From Aquilaria yunnanensis (Eukaryota; Streptophyta; Magnoliopsida; Malvales; Thymelaeaceae): a stretch of DNA of 64,000 nucleotides. The translations under genes were made by a program, and so were the position numbers. Positions within the stretch are counted from its first letter, which is position 1; each line of letters begins with the position of its first letter. The DNA lies in assembly GCA_039654915.1 (NCBI GenBank), contig CM077599.1, positions 81,684,001 through 81,748,000 of the forward strand, written 5' to 3'. Below the pieces are notes generated by a model. That model saw nothing but the letters and a program-made list of their open reading frames with translations, was not told the origin of the DNA and ran no database searches. Of the stretch, positions 1-12,637 are shown piece after piece.

Positions 1-79
1 CTGACAGTGTGTTAATGTTAGGGCTTAAAATTTGTTCTTTAGAGGGTTTTCATGTGAATAAGTAGGGTAAAAAATGGCT

Positions 80-1690
80 TCTTGGCTGGCTGTAAGCCAA
101 TTATAAGTCTAGATGGATGTTTTTTGAAGTGTAATTATGGAGAACAATTGTTATCAACAGTGGGGATTGATACTAATGATTGCATATGGCCAATTGCATA
201 AATGAAAGTAGGGACTCATAGGGTTGGTTTCTCTATCTATTATCAAATGCACTGAGGATCTTTGAGACACACCACTGGACTATAATGTCAGATAGACAAA
301 TGATAAATTATATATTACTTGGTGCCAGTTCCTTTTAAATTACATAACTGATCTTTTGTAACATATTGCATGCATGATGGTAGGGCTTGATTATTGCTAT
401 GGAGGAACAATTTCCAGATGTAGAAAAGAGATTTTATGTGAGGCACTTATATACCAACTTCAAATGTAGCTATCTATGGTTGCACTGAGAGATGTAATGT
501 AGAGAGCAGCAAGGGCAACATATGAAGATGAGTTCAAATGTAAGATGAAATTACTCAAGGGATTAGATGCAAATGCTTGAGTGTGGATGAATGAAGTGGA
601 TCCATATTATTGGTCAAGAGCATTTTTTAGAGAATTTCCTAAATGCGATATCTTACTAAATAACATGTGTGAGTGTTTTAATCGATTCATCATTGATGCT
701 AGAGATAAGCCTATCTTGACAATGTTAGAGATTGTTAGAAGTAAGTTAATGGTGAGGATTGCCAAGAAGAGATAAATTCAAGGGAGGTGGACAAGGAGAT
801 TATGTCCAAAAATTCTAAAAAAGTTGAATAAGAACATAGAATTTTCAAGGATTTGTTGGCCTATGGAGTCAAGAGGAACTAAATACCAAGTCACCACGCC
901 AATTAACTAGCATGTGGCTGATATAGATGATAGAAAATGTTCTTGCAGGAAGTGGGAACTCACTGGTATTCCATGCATCCATACTTGTTTAGCACAAGCC
1001 CTGCATAGGACCAATCCAGAAGAATATGTGGATGAGTGTTATAGTGTGGATACACTTGAGTTGATATATGGGAATGCCATAAATCTAATAAGAAGTGTTG
1101 ATCAGTGGGAAGATACTAGTCATAACATCATAAAATCTCCAAACCATGTTGTCAAGAAGGACAGACCTAAAAAGAAAAGAAGAAGGGTGCAAGGTGAGCC
1201 AGAGTGTGCAAACAAAATGAGAAAAACTGTGATGATTATGCATTGCTCAGTTTGCAAACAGCCTGACCATAATAAAAGTACTTGTAAAGGAAAAGACAGT
1301 AGCAATGGGGCACCTAAGTAGAGGACAAGCAGAGCAAGAAGGGGGACAAACTCCTAGTCACAGAGAAACAATGTAAGTAAACTAGTAAACAAGTTAACAT
1401 TTGTTGAAGCCTCATATAATACTGACATTCAGGTGACCTGCAGGTGGAGACTTCAGATGTAAGCCATGAAGTCAGTTCCAACTCTCGTCTTAGCCAGACA
1501 GAGCCAATAAGAAAGCCAAGTCAATGAATAAGACAAACGCCTGCATTTGTTGATAGCGGACCATCACAGCAAGGATAAATGGCAATGGATGGAAGTTCCC
1601 AATATGGATCAATGAGAACAAGGGCGTCATCCAAAAGGAAGCAGAGGCCGCCCTTAGACACCAGCTGGATATATATATTCCAATGTCTTG
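80..1690 (+). pseudogene. Decayed Mutator-like (MULE) transposase
   Basis: Remnant of a MURA-type transposase, which cuts and moves Mutator-like DNA transposons. Reading across frames recovers the family blocks in order: a 'LDGCFLK' block near 105-130, 'GIDTNDCIWPIA' near 165-200, 'MSDRQ' near 285-300, 'EQFPDVEKRFYVRHLY' near 400-455, an open stretch at 581-775 (WSRAFF, CECFN, RDKPILTMLE), and an open stretch at 914-1321. The last carries a SWIM zinc finger (CSC-x12-CIH, about 942-990) and a C-terminal zinc knuckle (C-x2-C-x4-H-x4-C, about 1246-1287). A basic tail continues to about 1690. Stops and indels separate the blocks, so it is not functional. The 5' end lies at or beyond the window edge. 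The family assignment rests on order and motif, and I consider it secure; the exact subfamily is unknown. Confidence 0.88.
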
Positions 1691-2199
1691 TAGTCCTGAG
1701 TTGGGGTCTGAGATTTTGATGTCTGTTTAGCTCAAACTTTTGATATAATATGGGTGAAGAAAAACTCTAAGGTAAAACTCTAAGGTTATGTGTTTTGATG
1801 AATATGTAGGGGGCACTTTTGAGTTATAGGTCATTACATTTTGGATATGCTTAAATGTTATTACTTTTAAGATTGAGTGTGTGATGAACCCATACTTTGG
1901 AAATGATCAGATAATGTCATTTGAGCCAAATTAGTTGTTTCTACTTTGGTGTTTTAGTTGCATCTTTGTTTCTCTAAAATTGCTTGACCTAAACTAATAG
2001 CGCAATAACCCAAAAGTGCATTCTGTATAACACAAAAATACTACTTTTATAGCCAACACAAACACATGCCACTTACAAATACACATTAAACACCCCTGCC
2101 ACCACTACTACATTACTACCTCTCACCTTCTCTACCTACACATTCCATCATACCCATTTCGCCATTACTCTCACTTATTCCCTACACCATTTCACCCAA

Positions 2200-2760
2200 T
2201 TGCCATCTTTGAAATGTAGAAAAAAAAATATCACCCATGAAAAAATCAAGGCCACCTCTAATTTTTTTTTTATCTTTCTTTCCACTTCTCCCACCTTCCA
2301 CTTCAATTTCTCCTCAATTTCTTTAAGTCTATAGACCTTTGCTTATGGTTCCTTAACTTTGTCGATCTCCCTCTTCACTTCTTTCTCAGCTTCCTCTACC
2401 CTTAACTGAATCCTTTTCACCTCTTTTTTTGACACGTCCATCCTCCTCCGCAGTCCAACTATCATACCCTTCAATCTCTCTGGGGTTCGCTCATCGTGCT
2501 ACTGATGGAAGCGACAACACTTCAGACTCTGCACCACAAACATAAAAAATATCAGTTTCCAAACAAAATCCCCATCCCACCAAGACAACAATGACACACA
2601 TACCCCATAATTCCTACACCAAAAAAATCTTTATCCAGCGTTTTGCTTTGTCCAAGCTGACAGTAAGGCCACAATCCTCCTTCTCCTCCAACACTGGATG
2701 ATGAACTCCTAGAACTTGCCATGTCATGTAAGCTTCCTCGATCTATCACCCATTTCCCCT
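2200..2760 (-). pseudogene. Possible GRF-type zinc-finger/coiled-coil remnant
   Basis: On the minus strand, from about 2722, a Ser-rich start (MASSRSSSSS) leads into a stretch with spaced Cys and a 'KTLDKDFFG' segment, like the GRF zinc finger found in many plant transposon-associated proteins. Further on (about 2460-2330) the reading frame is rich in Lys/Glu heptads, as expected for the coiled coil that often follows a GRF finger in these proteins. The frame changes and is interrupted, so it is at best a pseudogene. It lies just downstream of the MULE transposase remnant and opposite to it. The call is tentative; a chance purine-rich frame is the alternative. Confidence 0.35.
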
Positions 2761-4115
2761 TTTTGCCTTTTATTTGCCCTATTCTTCAGCAGATTTCTCT
2801 TCTACTCGTGCACCCAATTTCCCACCATTTTTACACACCAATCTCCCCTTCTAAAACAGCCTAGAGCTTTCATTCTCCACCATGTACACTAACTTTACCA
2901 TGTCATCATTCTCTATCATGAATCTAGTCCACTATGACGTCCTGGGGCCACGTATGAGGGGAACTGAGTCCATGTCATCATTTTCCGTCCATCTCAACAA
3001 AATAAGTGATAGAAAGTATCTTGGTAGGATGCGTTTTGATAGCATGGGTATCTCGCTAAAATAAAATAAAGATAAGGTACCCGAATATAACATAAAAATA
3101 AGTTAATTGACCTATGATGAATTTTACCTCTAATCAAATGTTAGGACTATTTGTGGACCCTGCAACCCAACAAAAAGTTTGTGGAGAATGAACGTATATG
3201 AAAATCAATTTCAACGGATCCCTGTTCCCTGGCCCTACCGGATATTTGTCTTTGGCGACGGCTGCAGCCGAGGCTCTATTTGGCGCTACTTAATTAAAAT
3301 GATCCTATTTAAAATTCATCTCATTTTAATTTTCATAATATGTTTACTTATTTAAGTATTAAAGTTGTAATATTTTCCTATTTTCGCTCTTACTTATGCA
3401 TGCATTTCATGTCACCTAGCATAGAACTTTGGCTTGTCTTATGGAATTACCATTTTTATCGTTTCTTTGTCACTTTTTTTTTTTCATTTGCATGTGGCGA
3501 ATTTGAAATTTAAATGGTACAATAGCACGGCATTGTAATAGCTTAATTCAAAGAAGTCGACTACATTTAATGGTCCATATCAGTCGGTCACAATGATAGA
3601 CGTCCTTTTACATAAATATGTTTTCCTTATAGCGCTAAATTAAAGTTTTTTATTATAATCCGATGATAACAAATTAAAACAACCTAATAAAACACCAGGA
3701 GCAAACTCAGATTTTTTTTATAAAGGAGGGGTTAAAATAAATAATTTTCTAAATCATAAACTTATAAAAAACATTGGTCCATTTTAAAGTTGGGTTACCT
3801 TTAAATTTTATGAAGAACTGCGTGTATTCATTTTAGGGAACTCTATCCTATGTTAGTACCCTTTAAATCCGCACCTCCAAAATACCACACAATCATAAAT
3901 TTTTAATTCTCTGACGCCCCTGAACCTTAATTTTAAAATCGTTCTATCAGAAACGGATTAGTGATTACTTTTAAATTTCTTTTCTGGCCCCACTAGTCTA
4001 ATCACCCTCTTGGCTAAATGCTAAGACAAAAGACTGGCTGCTGCGCTAATGATCAATGACTAATTTGGACCAATTTAGCACATTTTCTCGGTGGACACTA
4101 AAGGGGAACAATATT
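2761..4115. other. AT-rich spacer without recognised gene
   Basis: No open reading frame with a recognisable domain on either strand. It has a short GC-rich patch around 3225-3290, otherwise AT-rich sequence. I see no clear terminal repeats here. Confidence 0.6.
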
Positions 4116-4572
4116 GGAAAAATGATAAAAATCCTCTTGTATCTTGGTCTAACCTACACTTTACCTCATAAATTTTTAAAAACCTACACTTTACCCTTTA
4201 TTTTCTTTACAGTATCTGACAACAACTTCTGAAACCCTAATTTAAACTATCTAATAATCATGTTCCAGTAATGTCAAGATTTTTAATATTTTTTTCATAG
4301 TCAACCGACATTTAAAAAATATCAATATGTATTTACAAGGAACAAAATATATTTACAAAAAGCAAACTTAATAATTTAAAATATCTATTAACTATAAAAA
4401 AAATATTGAAGAGATTAAAATTACTGAAAGATAATTATCGTATAGTTAAAATACAGTTTCAGAAACTATTATGAGATAGTGTAAAAAATATAGCAACAAA
4501 GTATAGGCTTTTAAAAATAGAGGGGATAAATTGTAGGTTAGTGCATGCCTAGGGGTGATTGTATGTTTGCCA
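4116..4572. mobile_element. Foldback MITE, family F, copy 1
   Basis: About 457 bp whose two halves are near complements. The left half runs from 'ggtctaacctacactttacc' and the right half ends with the reverse complement ('taaattgtaggttagtgc'). No coding capacity. The same element recurs at 5719, 6331, 9888 and 11506, and a fragment sits at 38698. The long foldback and small size fit a MITE or solo foldback element; the superfamily is not clear because I could not settle the target duplication. Confidence 0.75.
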
Positions 4573-4881
4573 GCAATATTTGAGGTTAGGTACAAAAGCC
4601 TCAGTTCTGCTAAATATAAATATATGATTATAATGCTACCAAATTCAAAGTATATTGGTCAATAAATCATCAATATATAACTATCTCGATTTAAATATAT
4701 TTTGTTGGTGAAATATTTTTTTTTCTGTTAACGTAAGAAAGCTCACTTGCACATATTTTTAATAAATCTTAATACCTTAAAAAATATATTCCTTCATTGT
4801 AGCATTATTTTACAGTATAAAATTATACTCAATAATTAATCCCAAGTAATTGAAGTATACCAGCCATAGTAAGCTTGGCGA

Positions 4882-5577
4882 AAGGGGTGTAAATGAACAG
4901 AACGTTCGGTGAACTGTTCGTGAACTATTTGGAAGGAATTTGTTTATGTTCGTTTATTTAATTAAACGAACGAATACAAACATATTTTTCTGTTCGATTA
5001 GTTAAACGAACGAACACGAATAAGGTCTCATTCGTTCATTTACATTCATGAACCATTCGGTTATTGTTCGTTTATGTTCATTTATTTATTTGTTCATTTA
5101 TATTGATTTATTTGTTTATTTATATATTAGCTGTACATTTATTATTATATATGCTTTATAGATCATACATTTTTATTAGTGTCTACCAACTCTAATCATG
5201 TGATTATGCTTCAATCTTTTTCAAATTAATATATTATTTTTGTTTTCCCAAACATAATTAGTCATTTTTTTTCATAGCATGAACCTGCTACAGTACCAAG
5301 CTGAGCCCCATTGCCATAGCTCATAAACTCTTTCATCATCGCCTATTGCTCTGTTAGTCATTGCTAGACTCGCTCTAATTTAGATTGGTGGTAGTCATCA
5401 GGTTTAATTGTTTGTATTTGTGTTCATGTTCGTTTATTAATAAATGAACAAACACGAACAGAGAAGTTACGTTCGTTTATTGTTCATATTCGTGTTCGTG
5501 TTCGTATTTGTTTAAAGTTAAATGAATGAACATGAACATGGCTTGTTCGTATTTGTTTAGTTCGTTTATAGCCCTAA
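4882..5577. mobile_element. hAT-like non-autonomous element
   Basis: About 0.7 kb with imperfect inverted ends: 'aggggtgtaaatgaac' on the left and, read on the minus strand, 'tagggctataaacgaac' on the right. The interior near both ends is a run of 'gttcgtttatgttc' motifs (and complements), the typical subterminal repetition of a hAT element. No transposase. An 8-bp target duplication could not be fixed with confidence. Confidence 0.6.
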
Positions 5578-5718
5578 GCGGAACTACTCCTTTTTTTGGC
5601 ATTTAGAATAATTTTACAAGGTAAGAGTATTTTGTGTTATGTTTGAAGGGTAAGAGTTAATTGATTGTTTCTTGATACTCGGAAGATGTTGAGTCACAGC
5701 TGGTATTGCTTTCTTTTA

Positions 5719-6176
5719 GAGAAAGTTACAATTACCCCTCAAATTTACTCTAATCTACAGTTTGTCTCCTTATTTTTGAACACCTACACTTGCCCCTGGT
5801 TGTTTTATACTATCTAATAACAACATTTGAAACTGTAATTTAAACTGTACAATAGTCATCTTCCAGTAATTTCAGTCTTTTAAATATTTTTTTATAGTTA
5901 ATAGATATTTTAAATTATCAGTTTTTCCTTTCTATAAACATATTTTTCTTACTATAAATGCATATTAGTATTTTTTAAATATCGGTTAGCTATGAAAAAA
6001 CTATCAAAAATCTTGAAATTACTTGAACATGGTTATTAAATAGTTTAATTTCGGGTTTCAGCAGTTGTGGTCGGACACTATAAAGGAAGTAGAGGGTAAA
6101 ATGTAGGTTTTTAAAAATAGAGGGGGGCAAAGTGTAGCTTAGATGAAACCACATAGGGCTTTTGTAATTTACACCT
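5719..6176. mobile_element. Foldback MITE, family F, copy 2
   Basis: Second copy of the ~455-bp foldback family. The left end reads 'gaaagttacaattacccctc' and the right end, inverted, 'gtgtaaattacaaaagccc'. The short reading frames inside it are products of the palindrome and not genes. Confidence 0.75.
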
Positions 6177-6330
6177 TTTTTAAATGTCAATTAGCATGAA
6201 AAAATACCAATCAACTTGAAATTTTTAGAATCTTTGTAACTATAAAATATCCTTATATTGGTTTGCCTCGAAAGTAGTCATTAATAAACTTTGTTTCAGT
6301 AAAGCCAACAAAACCTGAATGATTATTAAA

Positions 6331-6779
6331 AGGAAACTTACAATTACCCTCTAAGATATGTCTTAACTTATAATTTGCCTCATCTATTTTTAAAAACCTA
6401 CACTTTACCTTTATATTTTTTACACTGTTCGATAACAACTTCTAAAAATGTATTTAAGCTATATGATAGTCATTTTTTAGTAATTTTAACATCTCCAATA
6501 TTTTTTTATAATTAAAAGATATTTTAAATTATTTTTTTTCTTTTTGTAAATATATTTTTCTCTCTATAAATGCATATCAGTATCTTTTATAGGTCAGTTA
6601 GCTACGAAAAAATAAAATAAAATTTAAAATTACTAGAACATGATTATCAAATAGTTAAATTAGGGTTACAGAAGTTGTTGAACACTGTAAATGAATGGGG
6701 GTAAAGTGTCAATTTTTTAAAATAGAGGGGGTAAAGTATAAGTTAGACCAAACCACAAAGGGATTTTTGTGATTTTTCC
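6331..6779. mobile_element. Foldback MITE, family F, copy 3
   Basis: Third copy, only ~155 bp after copy 2. Left end 'ggaaacttacaattaccctc', right end inverted 'ggaaaaatcacaaaaatccc'. The interior again is a long imperfect palindrome. Confidence 0.75.
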
Positions 6780-6923
6780 TTTTCAAAATGACTAAAATAT
6801 TATCCTAATACTCCAGAACCTTCTCTAATACTCAAGTTAGGACTTAATAGTCATAAGAGTTCATTTTACATCAACAAAAAAATTAATGTACACAAAGTTA
6901 CACTAAAGTGTTTGAAGATTAAT

Positions 6924-8414
6924 CACTACTAAAAAATGACATTTACCAATGGCGGGACCGTTGGTAGCGAGCCATTGGGAATCATTGCATTGGAAAATCT
7001 TTTACCAACAACTGAATACTAAGTCATTGGTACTTGTCAACATCTAGCCATTGGAAGAAAGCCTGACGGAAATTACCAACAATCTATGTTCATATGTTTT
7101 TTACCAACGGTTTAACTTTTACTAACATGTTAGGTCACTGGTATCTATCAATGCATGTAATCATTAGTAAATTACCAATGGTTTAGGCTGTCAGTATAAA
7201 CCAATGTGTTTGACTGTTAGTAATATTTTTAATGCGTTAGATCGTTAATAATTCTCTTGAATTTTTTTTTTTAAAAAAGCAGTTTCCAATGTGGTGCTAT
7301 TGGAAACTACCAAGCACACACACACACACACACACACACACATGAAAAAATTAACATATGAAAAAATTAAATATTAATATTAATAAAATTATATTTAGTA
7401 AAATTTTATAACTAAGATTTTATTAGGGAAAAAAATTATACTACTAAAGCTATATTTACTGAAATTATATTTTATATTTTATATTTTACTAAAATTTATT
7501 AAAAATTAAAAATTCACTAAAATTTAAAAAATTCACAAAAAATTCAAAAATCAAACACAAAATTCACTAAATATTCACAAAATCAAAACTAGATCTATAA
7601 TCAAACAAGATTAAACACCAAATCCATATGGTTAAAAAAACAACGAAACTCACAACCAGATCTACAAAATCACACACCAAACTCACAACCAGATCAACAA
7701 ATCAAACTCGAAATCACTAAAGAGGTGAAAAGCCTGTGAGGATGCGAATGGTGAAATTTAAGGAGAGGAAGCATCAAGTGATGTGGCATCAAGTGAGCTA
7801 GTGAGGCAATGAGGCATCGAGCAAGGAGATGTCTGGCGATCGAGGATATCGGGAGCTGACTAAAGAGACAACAACAATCGATGAGCAAAATGGTAGATGC
7901 TGAGGGCCAATAGCGAGCGAAAAGAGTGGGGGATGAAGGAGGGGAAGGTGGACAATGAGGGAGAATGGCAAGGGAGGACGGAGGACAGGGGGAGAAGGGC
8001 GAAGGAGGATGAGGAATAAAAGATGAGAAGGATGAGGGATGAAAGCTATGAGGAAGAAGAAAGTTAAGAGGCAAAGGCGGCAATGATGATAGGAATGAAA
8101 GATGCGAGATGAGGTTAGGGTTTTGTAACTGAAATGGAGGAAGAAGAGTTGCATGTGTTAGTGCGATTTTGTAATTGAAATGAAGGAAAAACTCCACTTT
8201 AGTCCCAAATTTTTCATGATTGTTTTAAAATGGTCCATTCTTTTTACTTTCTAACGGCTTAAGTCTTACCAATGGCTATTCACGTTCGTAATTACTAACG
8301 GTTTAAGCCATTGGAAAGTTACCAACAATCACCAATGGTCTAACACATTGGTAATTACCAATGGTCTGACCGTTGGTAATTTGTCTGTTAGAAAATAAAC
8401 AAATTTTAGTAGTG
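6924..8414. mobile_element. Non-autonomous CACTA element
   Basis: Starts with CACTACTAAAA at 6924 and ends with TTTTAGTAGTG at 8414, exact CACTA-type inverted ends, flanked by a 3-bp target duplication AAT (6921-6923 and 8415-8417). Many subterminal copies of a motif like 'accaatgg'/'ccattggt' in both orientations lie in the outer ~350 bp of each side, the usual transposase-binding arrays of En/Spm-type elements. The interior (7700-8200) is purine-rich and gives a Pro/Leu-rich minus-strand frame that I do not regard as a gene. No transposase. About 1.49 kb. Confidence 0.85.
7315..7342. repeat. (CA)14 microsatellite
   Basis: Pure CA dinucleotide run inside the CACTA element. Confidence 0.95.
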
Positions 8415-8644
8415 AATGCAAATAAAATATACTACCTCCCTCTTAAAATTTTTTTCTCTTTTAATTTTTTCTAAATAATATTAGTGTACAATATATACAA
8501 GCACACTAGACATGTTTACGCAATGCTATCATTCTACCAATTAGTATAATTATAACAATGAACACATGAGTGTTCATAAGTTATGCATAATCAAAAGATA
8601 AATTTGGAAGAAAATACGTAATTAAAGAAAAGTAACAAAGGTTT

Positions 8645-9691
8645 CACTACAAGATAAAAACAGGAAAGTCAGTCGTTGTCAATTGCTTTGTAGTGACTAA
8701 AATAGGACTAAAATATTCAATCTAAGAAACCTTAGTCACTCCTCAAGAGCGATTGAGGGGCAACTAACAAAAAACAGTTGCTTGTGTCTTGGCCCCTCGT
8801 TGAATGAGTGATTAAAAGATTCAATCGTTGGAATATTTAATTGTTCACTTTAAAGGATTTGTTAAATATTAATTAATATTTAAAAATTAAAATATAACTA
8901 ATTATTATAATTATCTAAACGGTTTGATAATTTAATAAATCCAAAAATCAAAATAATATAATATATTATTAATATACAAATTTAATGGGTAAGTTTTTTT
9001 TATTTTAATTACATTTAGAATATACGTCCATTCTCGAGAATCATCCCCTCCTTGGGTGACGCTTCCTTAATGGCGCCATGTTGCCGCATGATTGTGGCTA
9101 TGATGGGCTTCACCGACAACGAGGGAGGCAGGGGATAAGGATTGTACAGCGCTTTGCGGCAGTGGGCTGGCAAAAAAACAGACGACATAAAAGTTACTGA
9201 AGGAAGATGGCGGCGCATCAACTAAAGAAAAAGCATGGTGTGAGGGCAAAGCAGCGGAGGCAGATGGTGCGAGGTGCTAACTGGCTGTGATCTCAACTTG
9301 GAATACTCTATCATGAATGGCTTAAGTACTTAGGCCATTCGTCTTTGCTTCGCTCTCCTCAAATCCTTCTTTGTTGGAAGGAGAAGTGCTTTTGGAGGGA
9401 GAAAATTTCAAATGAGAGAATGAGAAAGAAGGAGATGGAGTTGGTGTTTTTTTTTAGGAGCAACTGAGGGATGACTGAGATAGAGATAATTATTAATGAG
9501 CAACTAACTTAAAATTTGTAGTGATTGAATAGCGATTGACTTAGAAATTGTAGTGACTGAAAATTTCAGTTGTTCTTCAGTTATTTTTAATATGAGCTTC
9601 ACCAATTACCAATTGAGGGGTGATTAAATATGTTTAGTGATTGAATTCTAGTTGTTCTTCTCAATCGCTTTATTACATTTCTCTTATAGTG
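8645..9691. mobile_element. Non-autonomous CACTA element, second type
   Basis: Begins CACTACAAGA at 8645 and ends TCTTATAGTG at 9691, imperfect CACTA inverted ends with a 3-bp duplication TTT (8642-8644 and 9692-9694). Subterminal motifs of the type 'caatcgct'/'agcgattga' recur on both sides. The GC-richer interior (9020-9300) could be captured host DNA, but I recognise no protein in it. About 1.05 kb, no transposase. Confidence 0.82.
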
Positions 9692-9887
9692 TTTTGAACA
9701 CATAAAATAAGAGAAGTAACAAATATTTTAAAATAGATGAAGTATAAGGTAAAGGAAAAAAAAAAAGAAAAAAAGAAAAGAAATAAATACCGCAAAAGAT
9801 TGGGTTTTGATGTGGGGTTTAAATTATGTTCAAGCCATTTTACATTCGGACTAGATGGTGTTCATTTGCTTCATTGTTAAAGTCTTT

Positions 9888-10346
9888 GGGTAAATTACAA
9901 AAGCATCATTATGGTTTGATCTAACTTACACTTTGCCCTCTCTAATTTCAAAAACCTACACTTTATCCTTTACTTCCTTTATAGTGTCCGATAACAAGTT
10001 CTGAAACCTTAAATTAAACTATTTGATAACTATATTCCAGTAATTTTAAGATTGTTTATATTTTTTTTATAGCTAACCGACATTTAAAGAATACTGATAT
10101 GTAATTACAGAAAGAAAAATGCATATACAAAAATGAGAAAACGATAATTTAAAATGTCTATTAACTATAAAAAAAATATTGGAGAGACCGATATTACTGG
10201 AAGATGACTATCAAACAGTTTAAATTATAATTTTAAAAATTGTTATTAGGCAATACAAAAGAACTAAGGGTAAAGTGTAAGGTTTTAAAAATAAAAGGAG
10301 TAAACTATAAATTGGGATAAACATCATGGGATAATTGTAACTTTCT
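9888..10346. mobile_element. Foldback MITE, family F, copy 4
   Basis: Fourth copy of the ~455-bp foldback. Left end 'ggtaaattacaaaagcatc', right end inverted 'gaaagttacaattatccc', with the conserved inner block 'acctacactttatcc' and its complement. Confidence 0.75.
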
Positions 10347-11505
10347 CTAATATCTTCGAAACATTTGAAATGTTTACGGTCAGTTCTCATATATTGGTTA
10401 CATGACAGTTCGTAAGCATGAATTTAAGGCTGTCTCATTTTGAAGTGAGTTAATTGTTTTTTTTTTTAAATAATCAATTGAATAAAAACTTTTATAATGT
10501 AATTAAATTTTTATAAATGTCTTACTTAACCTAAAAGAAAAAAATTTGGCCATATTATGAAAAAATATTATATTCAATGAAATATTAAATATATATGATA
10601 TTAATTTTGAACAAAAAAAATAAAATGAAAAAGTTATTTTTAGTTTTTAGTACCTAAAGTGTCTCAAAGAATATTAGTGCTTAATGAGTAATCTCAGAGT
10701 AATCATGTTCCCTTAAATTACTCTTAAACGTTTTGGCCTATTACCATCACATCAATCATCTCAAGAAAAAAGAAACACATTCTATGGAAGATGCGCATGC
10801 TCGGAGTTGGAGTTACAAACTCAAGGCTAAAAAGATGAGGGAAATGCGGAAAGTTGAAAAAAAATGCGAGGATACTAAAAGTATAAAAATTTTATCAAAT
10901 CCTAAGTCTCTATATATGATTGGGATTTGGATATATATCCTAAGTTTTGAGATTCGATGTTTAAAGCCTCATATATTGAAGTATTTGTTGAGATGTAGCA
11001 ATTAAGAGAATGTAGAGAAAGTCATAAAGCAGTCAAAAGTCATAAATTTATTCTATAGATTGTAAGTTTGTAGCTATATGCTAATGAAATACTTTTGTTT
11101 GTGTAAAAAATATATATGATTGGATAAAAAAAAAGAAAGGCGTCGACCTATTTTTTCAGAAACTAGTCAAATATTGCCATACACAATTGAAAAAAATCTT
11201 AATGCACAATAAGTAAAGAATGAAAGGTGAACAATAAAACTTTATAGCGCTGCCTCCTCTTTTTAGGTGCGATCCAAATGAACTTGCTACTAATGGTATA
11301 GCTGTTCTAATGCACCAAGGGGAAATCAATAGAACGAACATTTTAACTTAAACACGCAAGGAAGGGAAGAAAAAATGTCATTTTTAAAAAAATTTAAATA
11401 AATAAAATATTATAAAAATGACAGTAAAAGTAAAAGTGTGAGAATAGGAGTGTCGTTCGAAAATAGATCAATGATTATTTTACGTCACTCAGCTTTATAA
11501 AATAT
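10347..11505. other. AT-rich spacer
   Basis: No recognisable gene. A plus-strand frame of about 90 codons at 10733-11005 has no domain and no homology I know; I leave it uncalled. Confidence 0.55.
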
Positions 11506-11962
11506 AGGTAAAAATACAGAAGCCCCGACTGGGTTTGGTTTTAACCTACATTTCCCCATCCTGTTTTTCAAAACACCTGCACTTTACCCATTGCTTCAAT
11601 TACACTGTTATATAATAACCTATAAAAATCTATTTAAATTTATGGTGACTGTATTTTAGTAATTTTAATATTTTAATATTTTTTCACATTCAAATGACAT
11701 TAAAAAAATACTAATTTTTTTTATAAGGAGGGAAATACATTTACATAGAAGAAAAAGTGATTATTTAAAATTTCTATTAACTGTAAAAATATTAAAGAGA
11801 TTAACATTATTGAAAGATTACTATCATACACCTTAAATTAGGGTTTCAAAAATTTTTGTCTGACAGTTTTTTTTTAAAGTAGAGGACAGACTGTAAATTT
11901 TTAAAAATAAGGGTGCAAAATATATGTTAGGTCAAAATAGAGTAGTTATTGTAGTTATTTCT
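11506..11962. mobile_element. Foldback MITE, family F, copy 5
   Basis: Fifth copy, the most diverged of the five full-length ones. It still carries both outer ends ('ggtaaaaatacagaagcccc' on the left, and a complementary 'gtagttattgtagttattt' end) and the inner palindrome. Confidence 0.65.
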
Positions 11963-12637
11963 CTCCCTTGCGCCTCCAAGTCAAAAGAAGACATTAGACA
12001 TGACATGGGCACGTCCACAGGCTCTTCTTTTGGTGTATCGAGATTGCAATCGTATAACAATATATTTTACGTAGAAAAGTATGTCATATAAACGTTTTCT
12101 GTTGAGGGAAAATATAAATATTATTAATAATAAATAGAATATATATAACAGTTCCGAGAAAATACTAGGACAAATAAAACCTAAAACCCCCCACAAAACA
12201 TATAAATATATCCAGATCCCAAAACGTTAGCTGCAGGGTAACAAAGAACACATAATCTCTTACTACTCTCCCCTAACCTTAAAAAACCAAACACTCCCAC
12301 ACTAACACTAAAAAATTACAAGTTTTAGCATCAAGAGTCAACACCCAAGGCCTAAAGAAGCAGAAAAAAAATGAAAGTCTAGTCTTTAATTTCACATTCC
12401 AATTTTTTCAATTCAGATTTCATTCCAAATTCTTTTAGCAATGACTTTGTCTTTTTTTGCTAGTTCTTCTAATCCTTAACATTGTTAAGATTTTCTAAAA
12501 ATCGAACGCTAACTCATCACAGTAATCAAAAGACGCCTCGATAAGATTAGAAGATCTCAAATTTTCAATATTCTTCTTATCGCGATTTGAAGATGCAATA
12601 CCTTCCGTTACCAAAGTTTTTTATAGCAACTTAAAAC

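Noticed and set aside
7694..8197. 167-codon Pro/Leu-rich minus-strand frame
   Set aside because: Lies in a purine-rich interior of a CACTA element; composition explains the openness and there is no domain.
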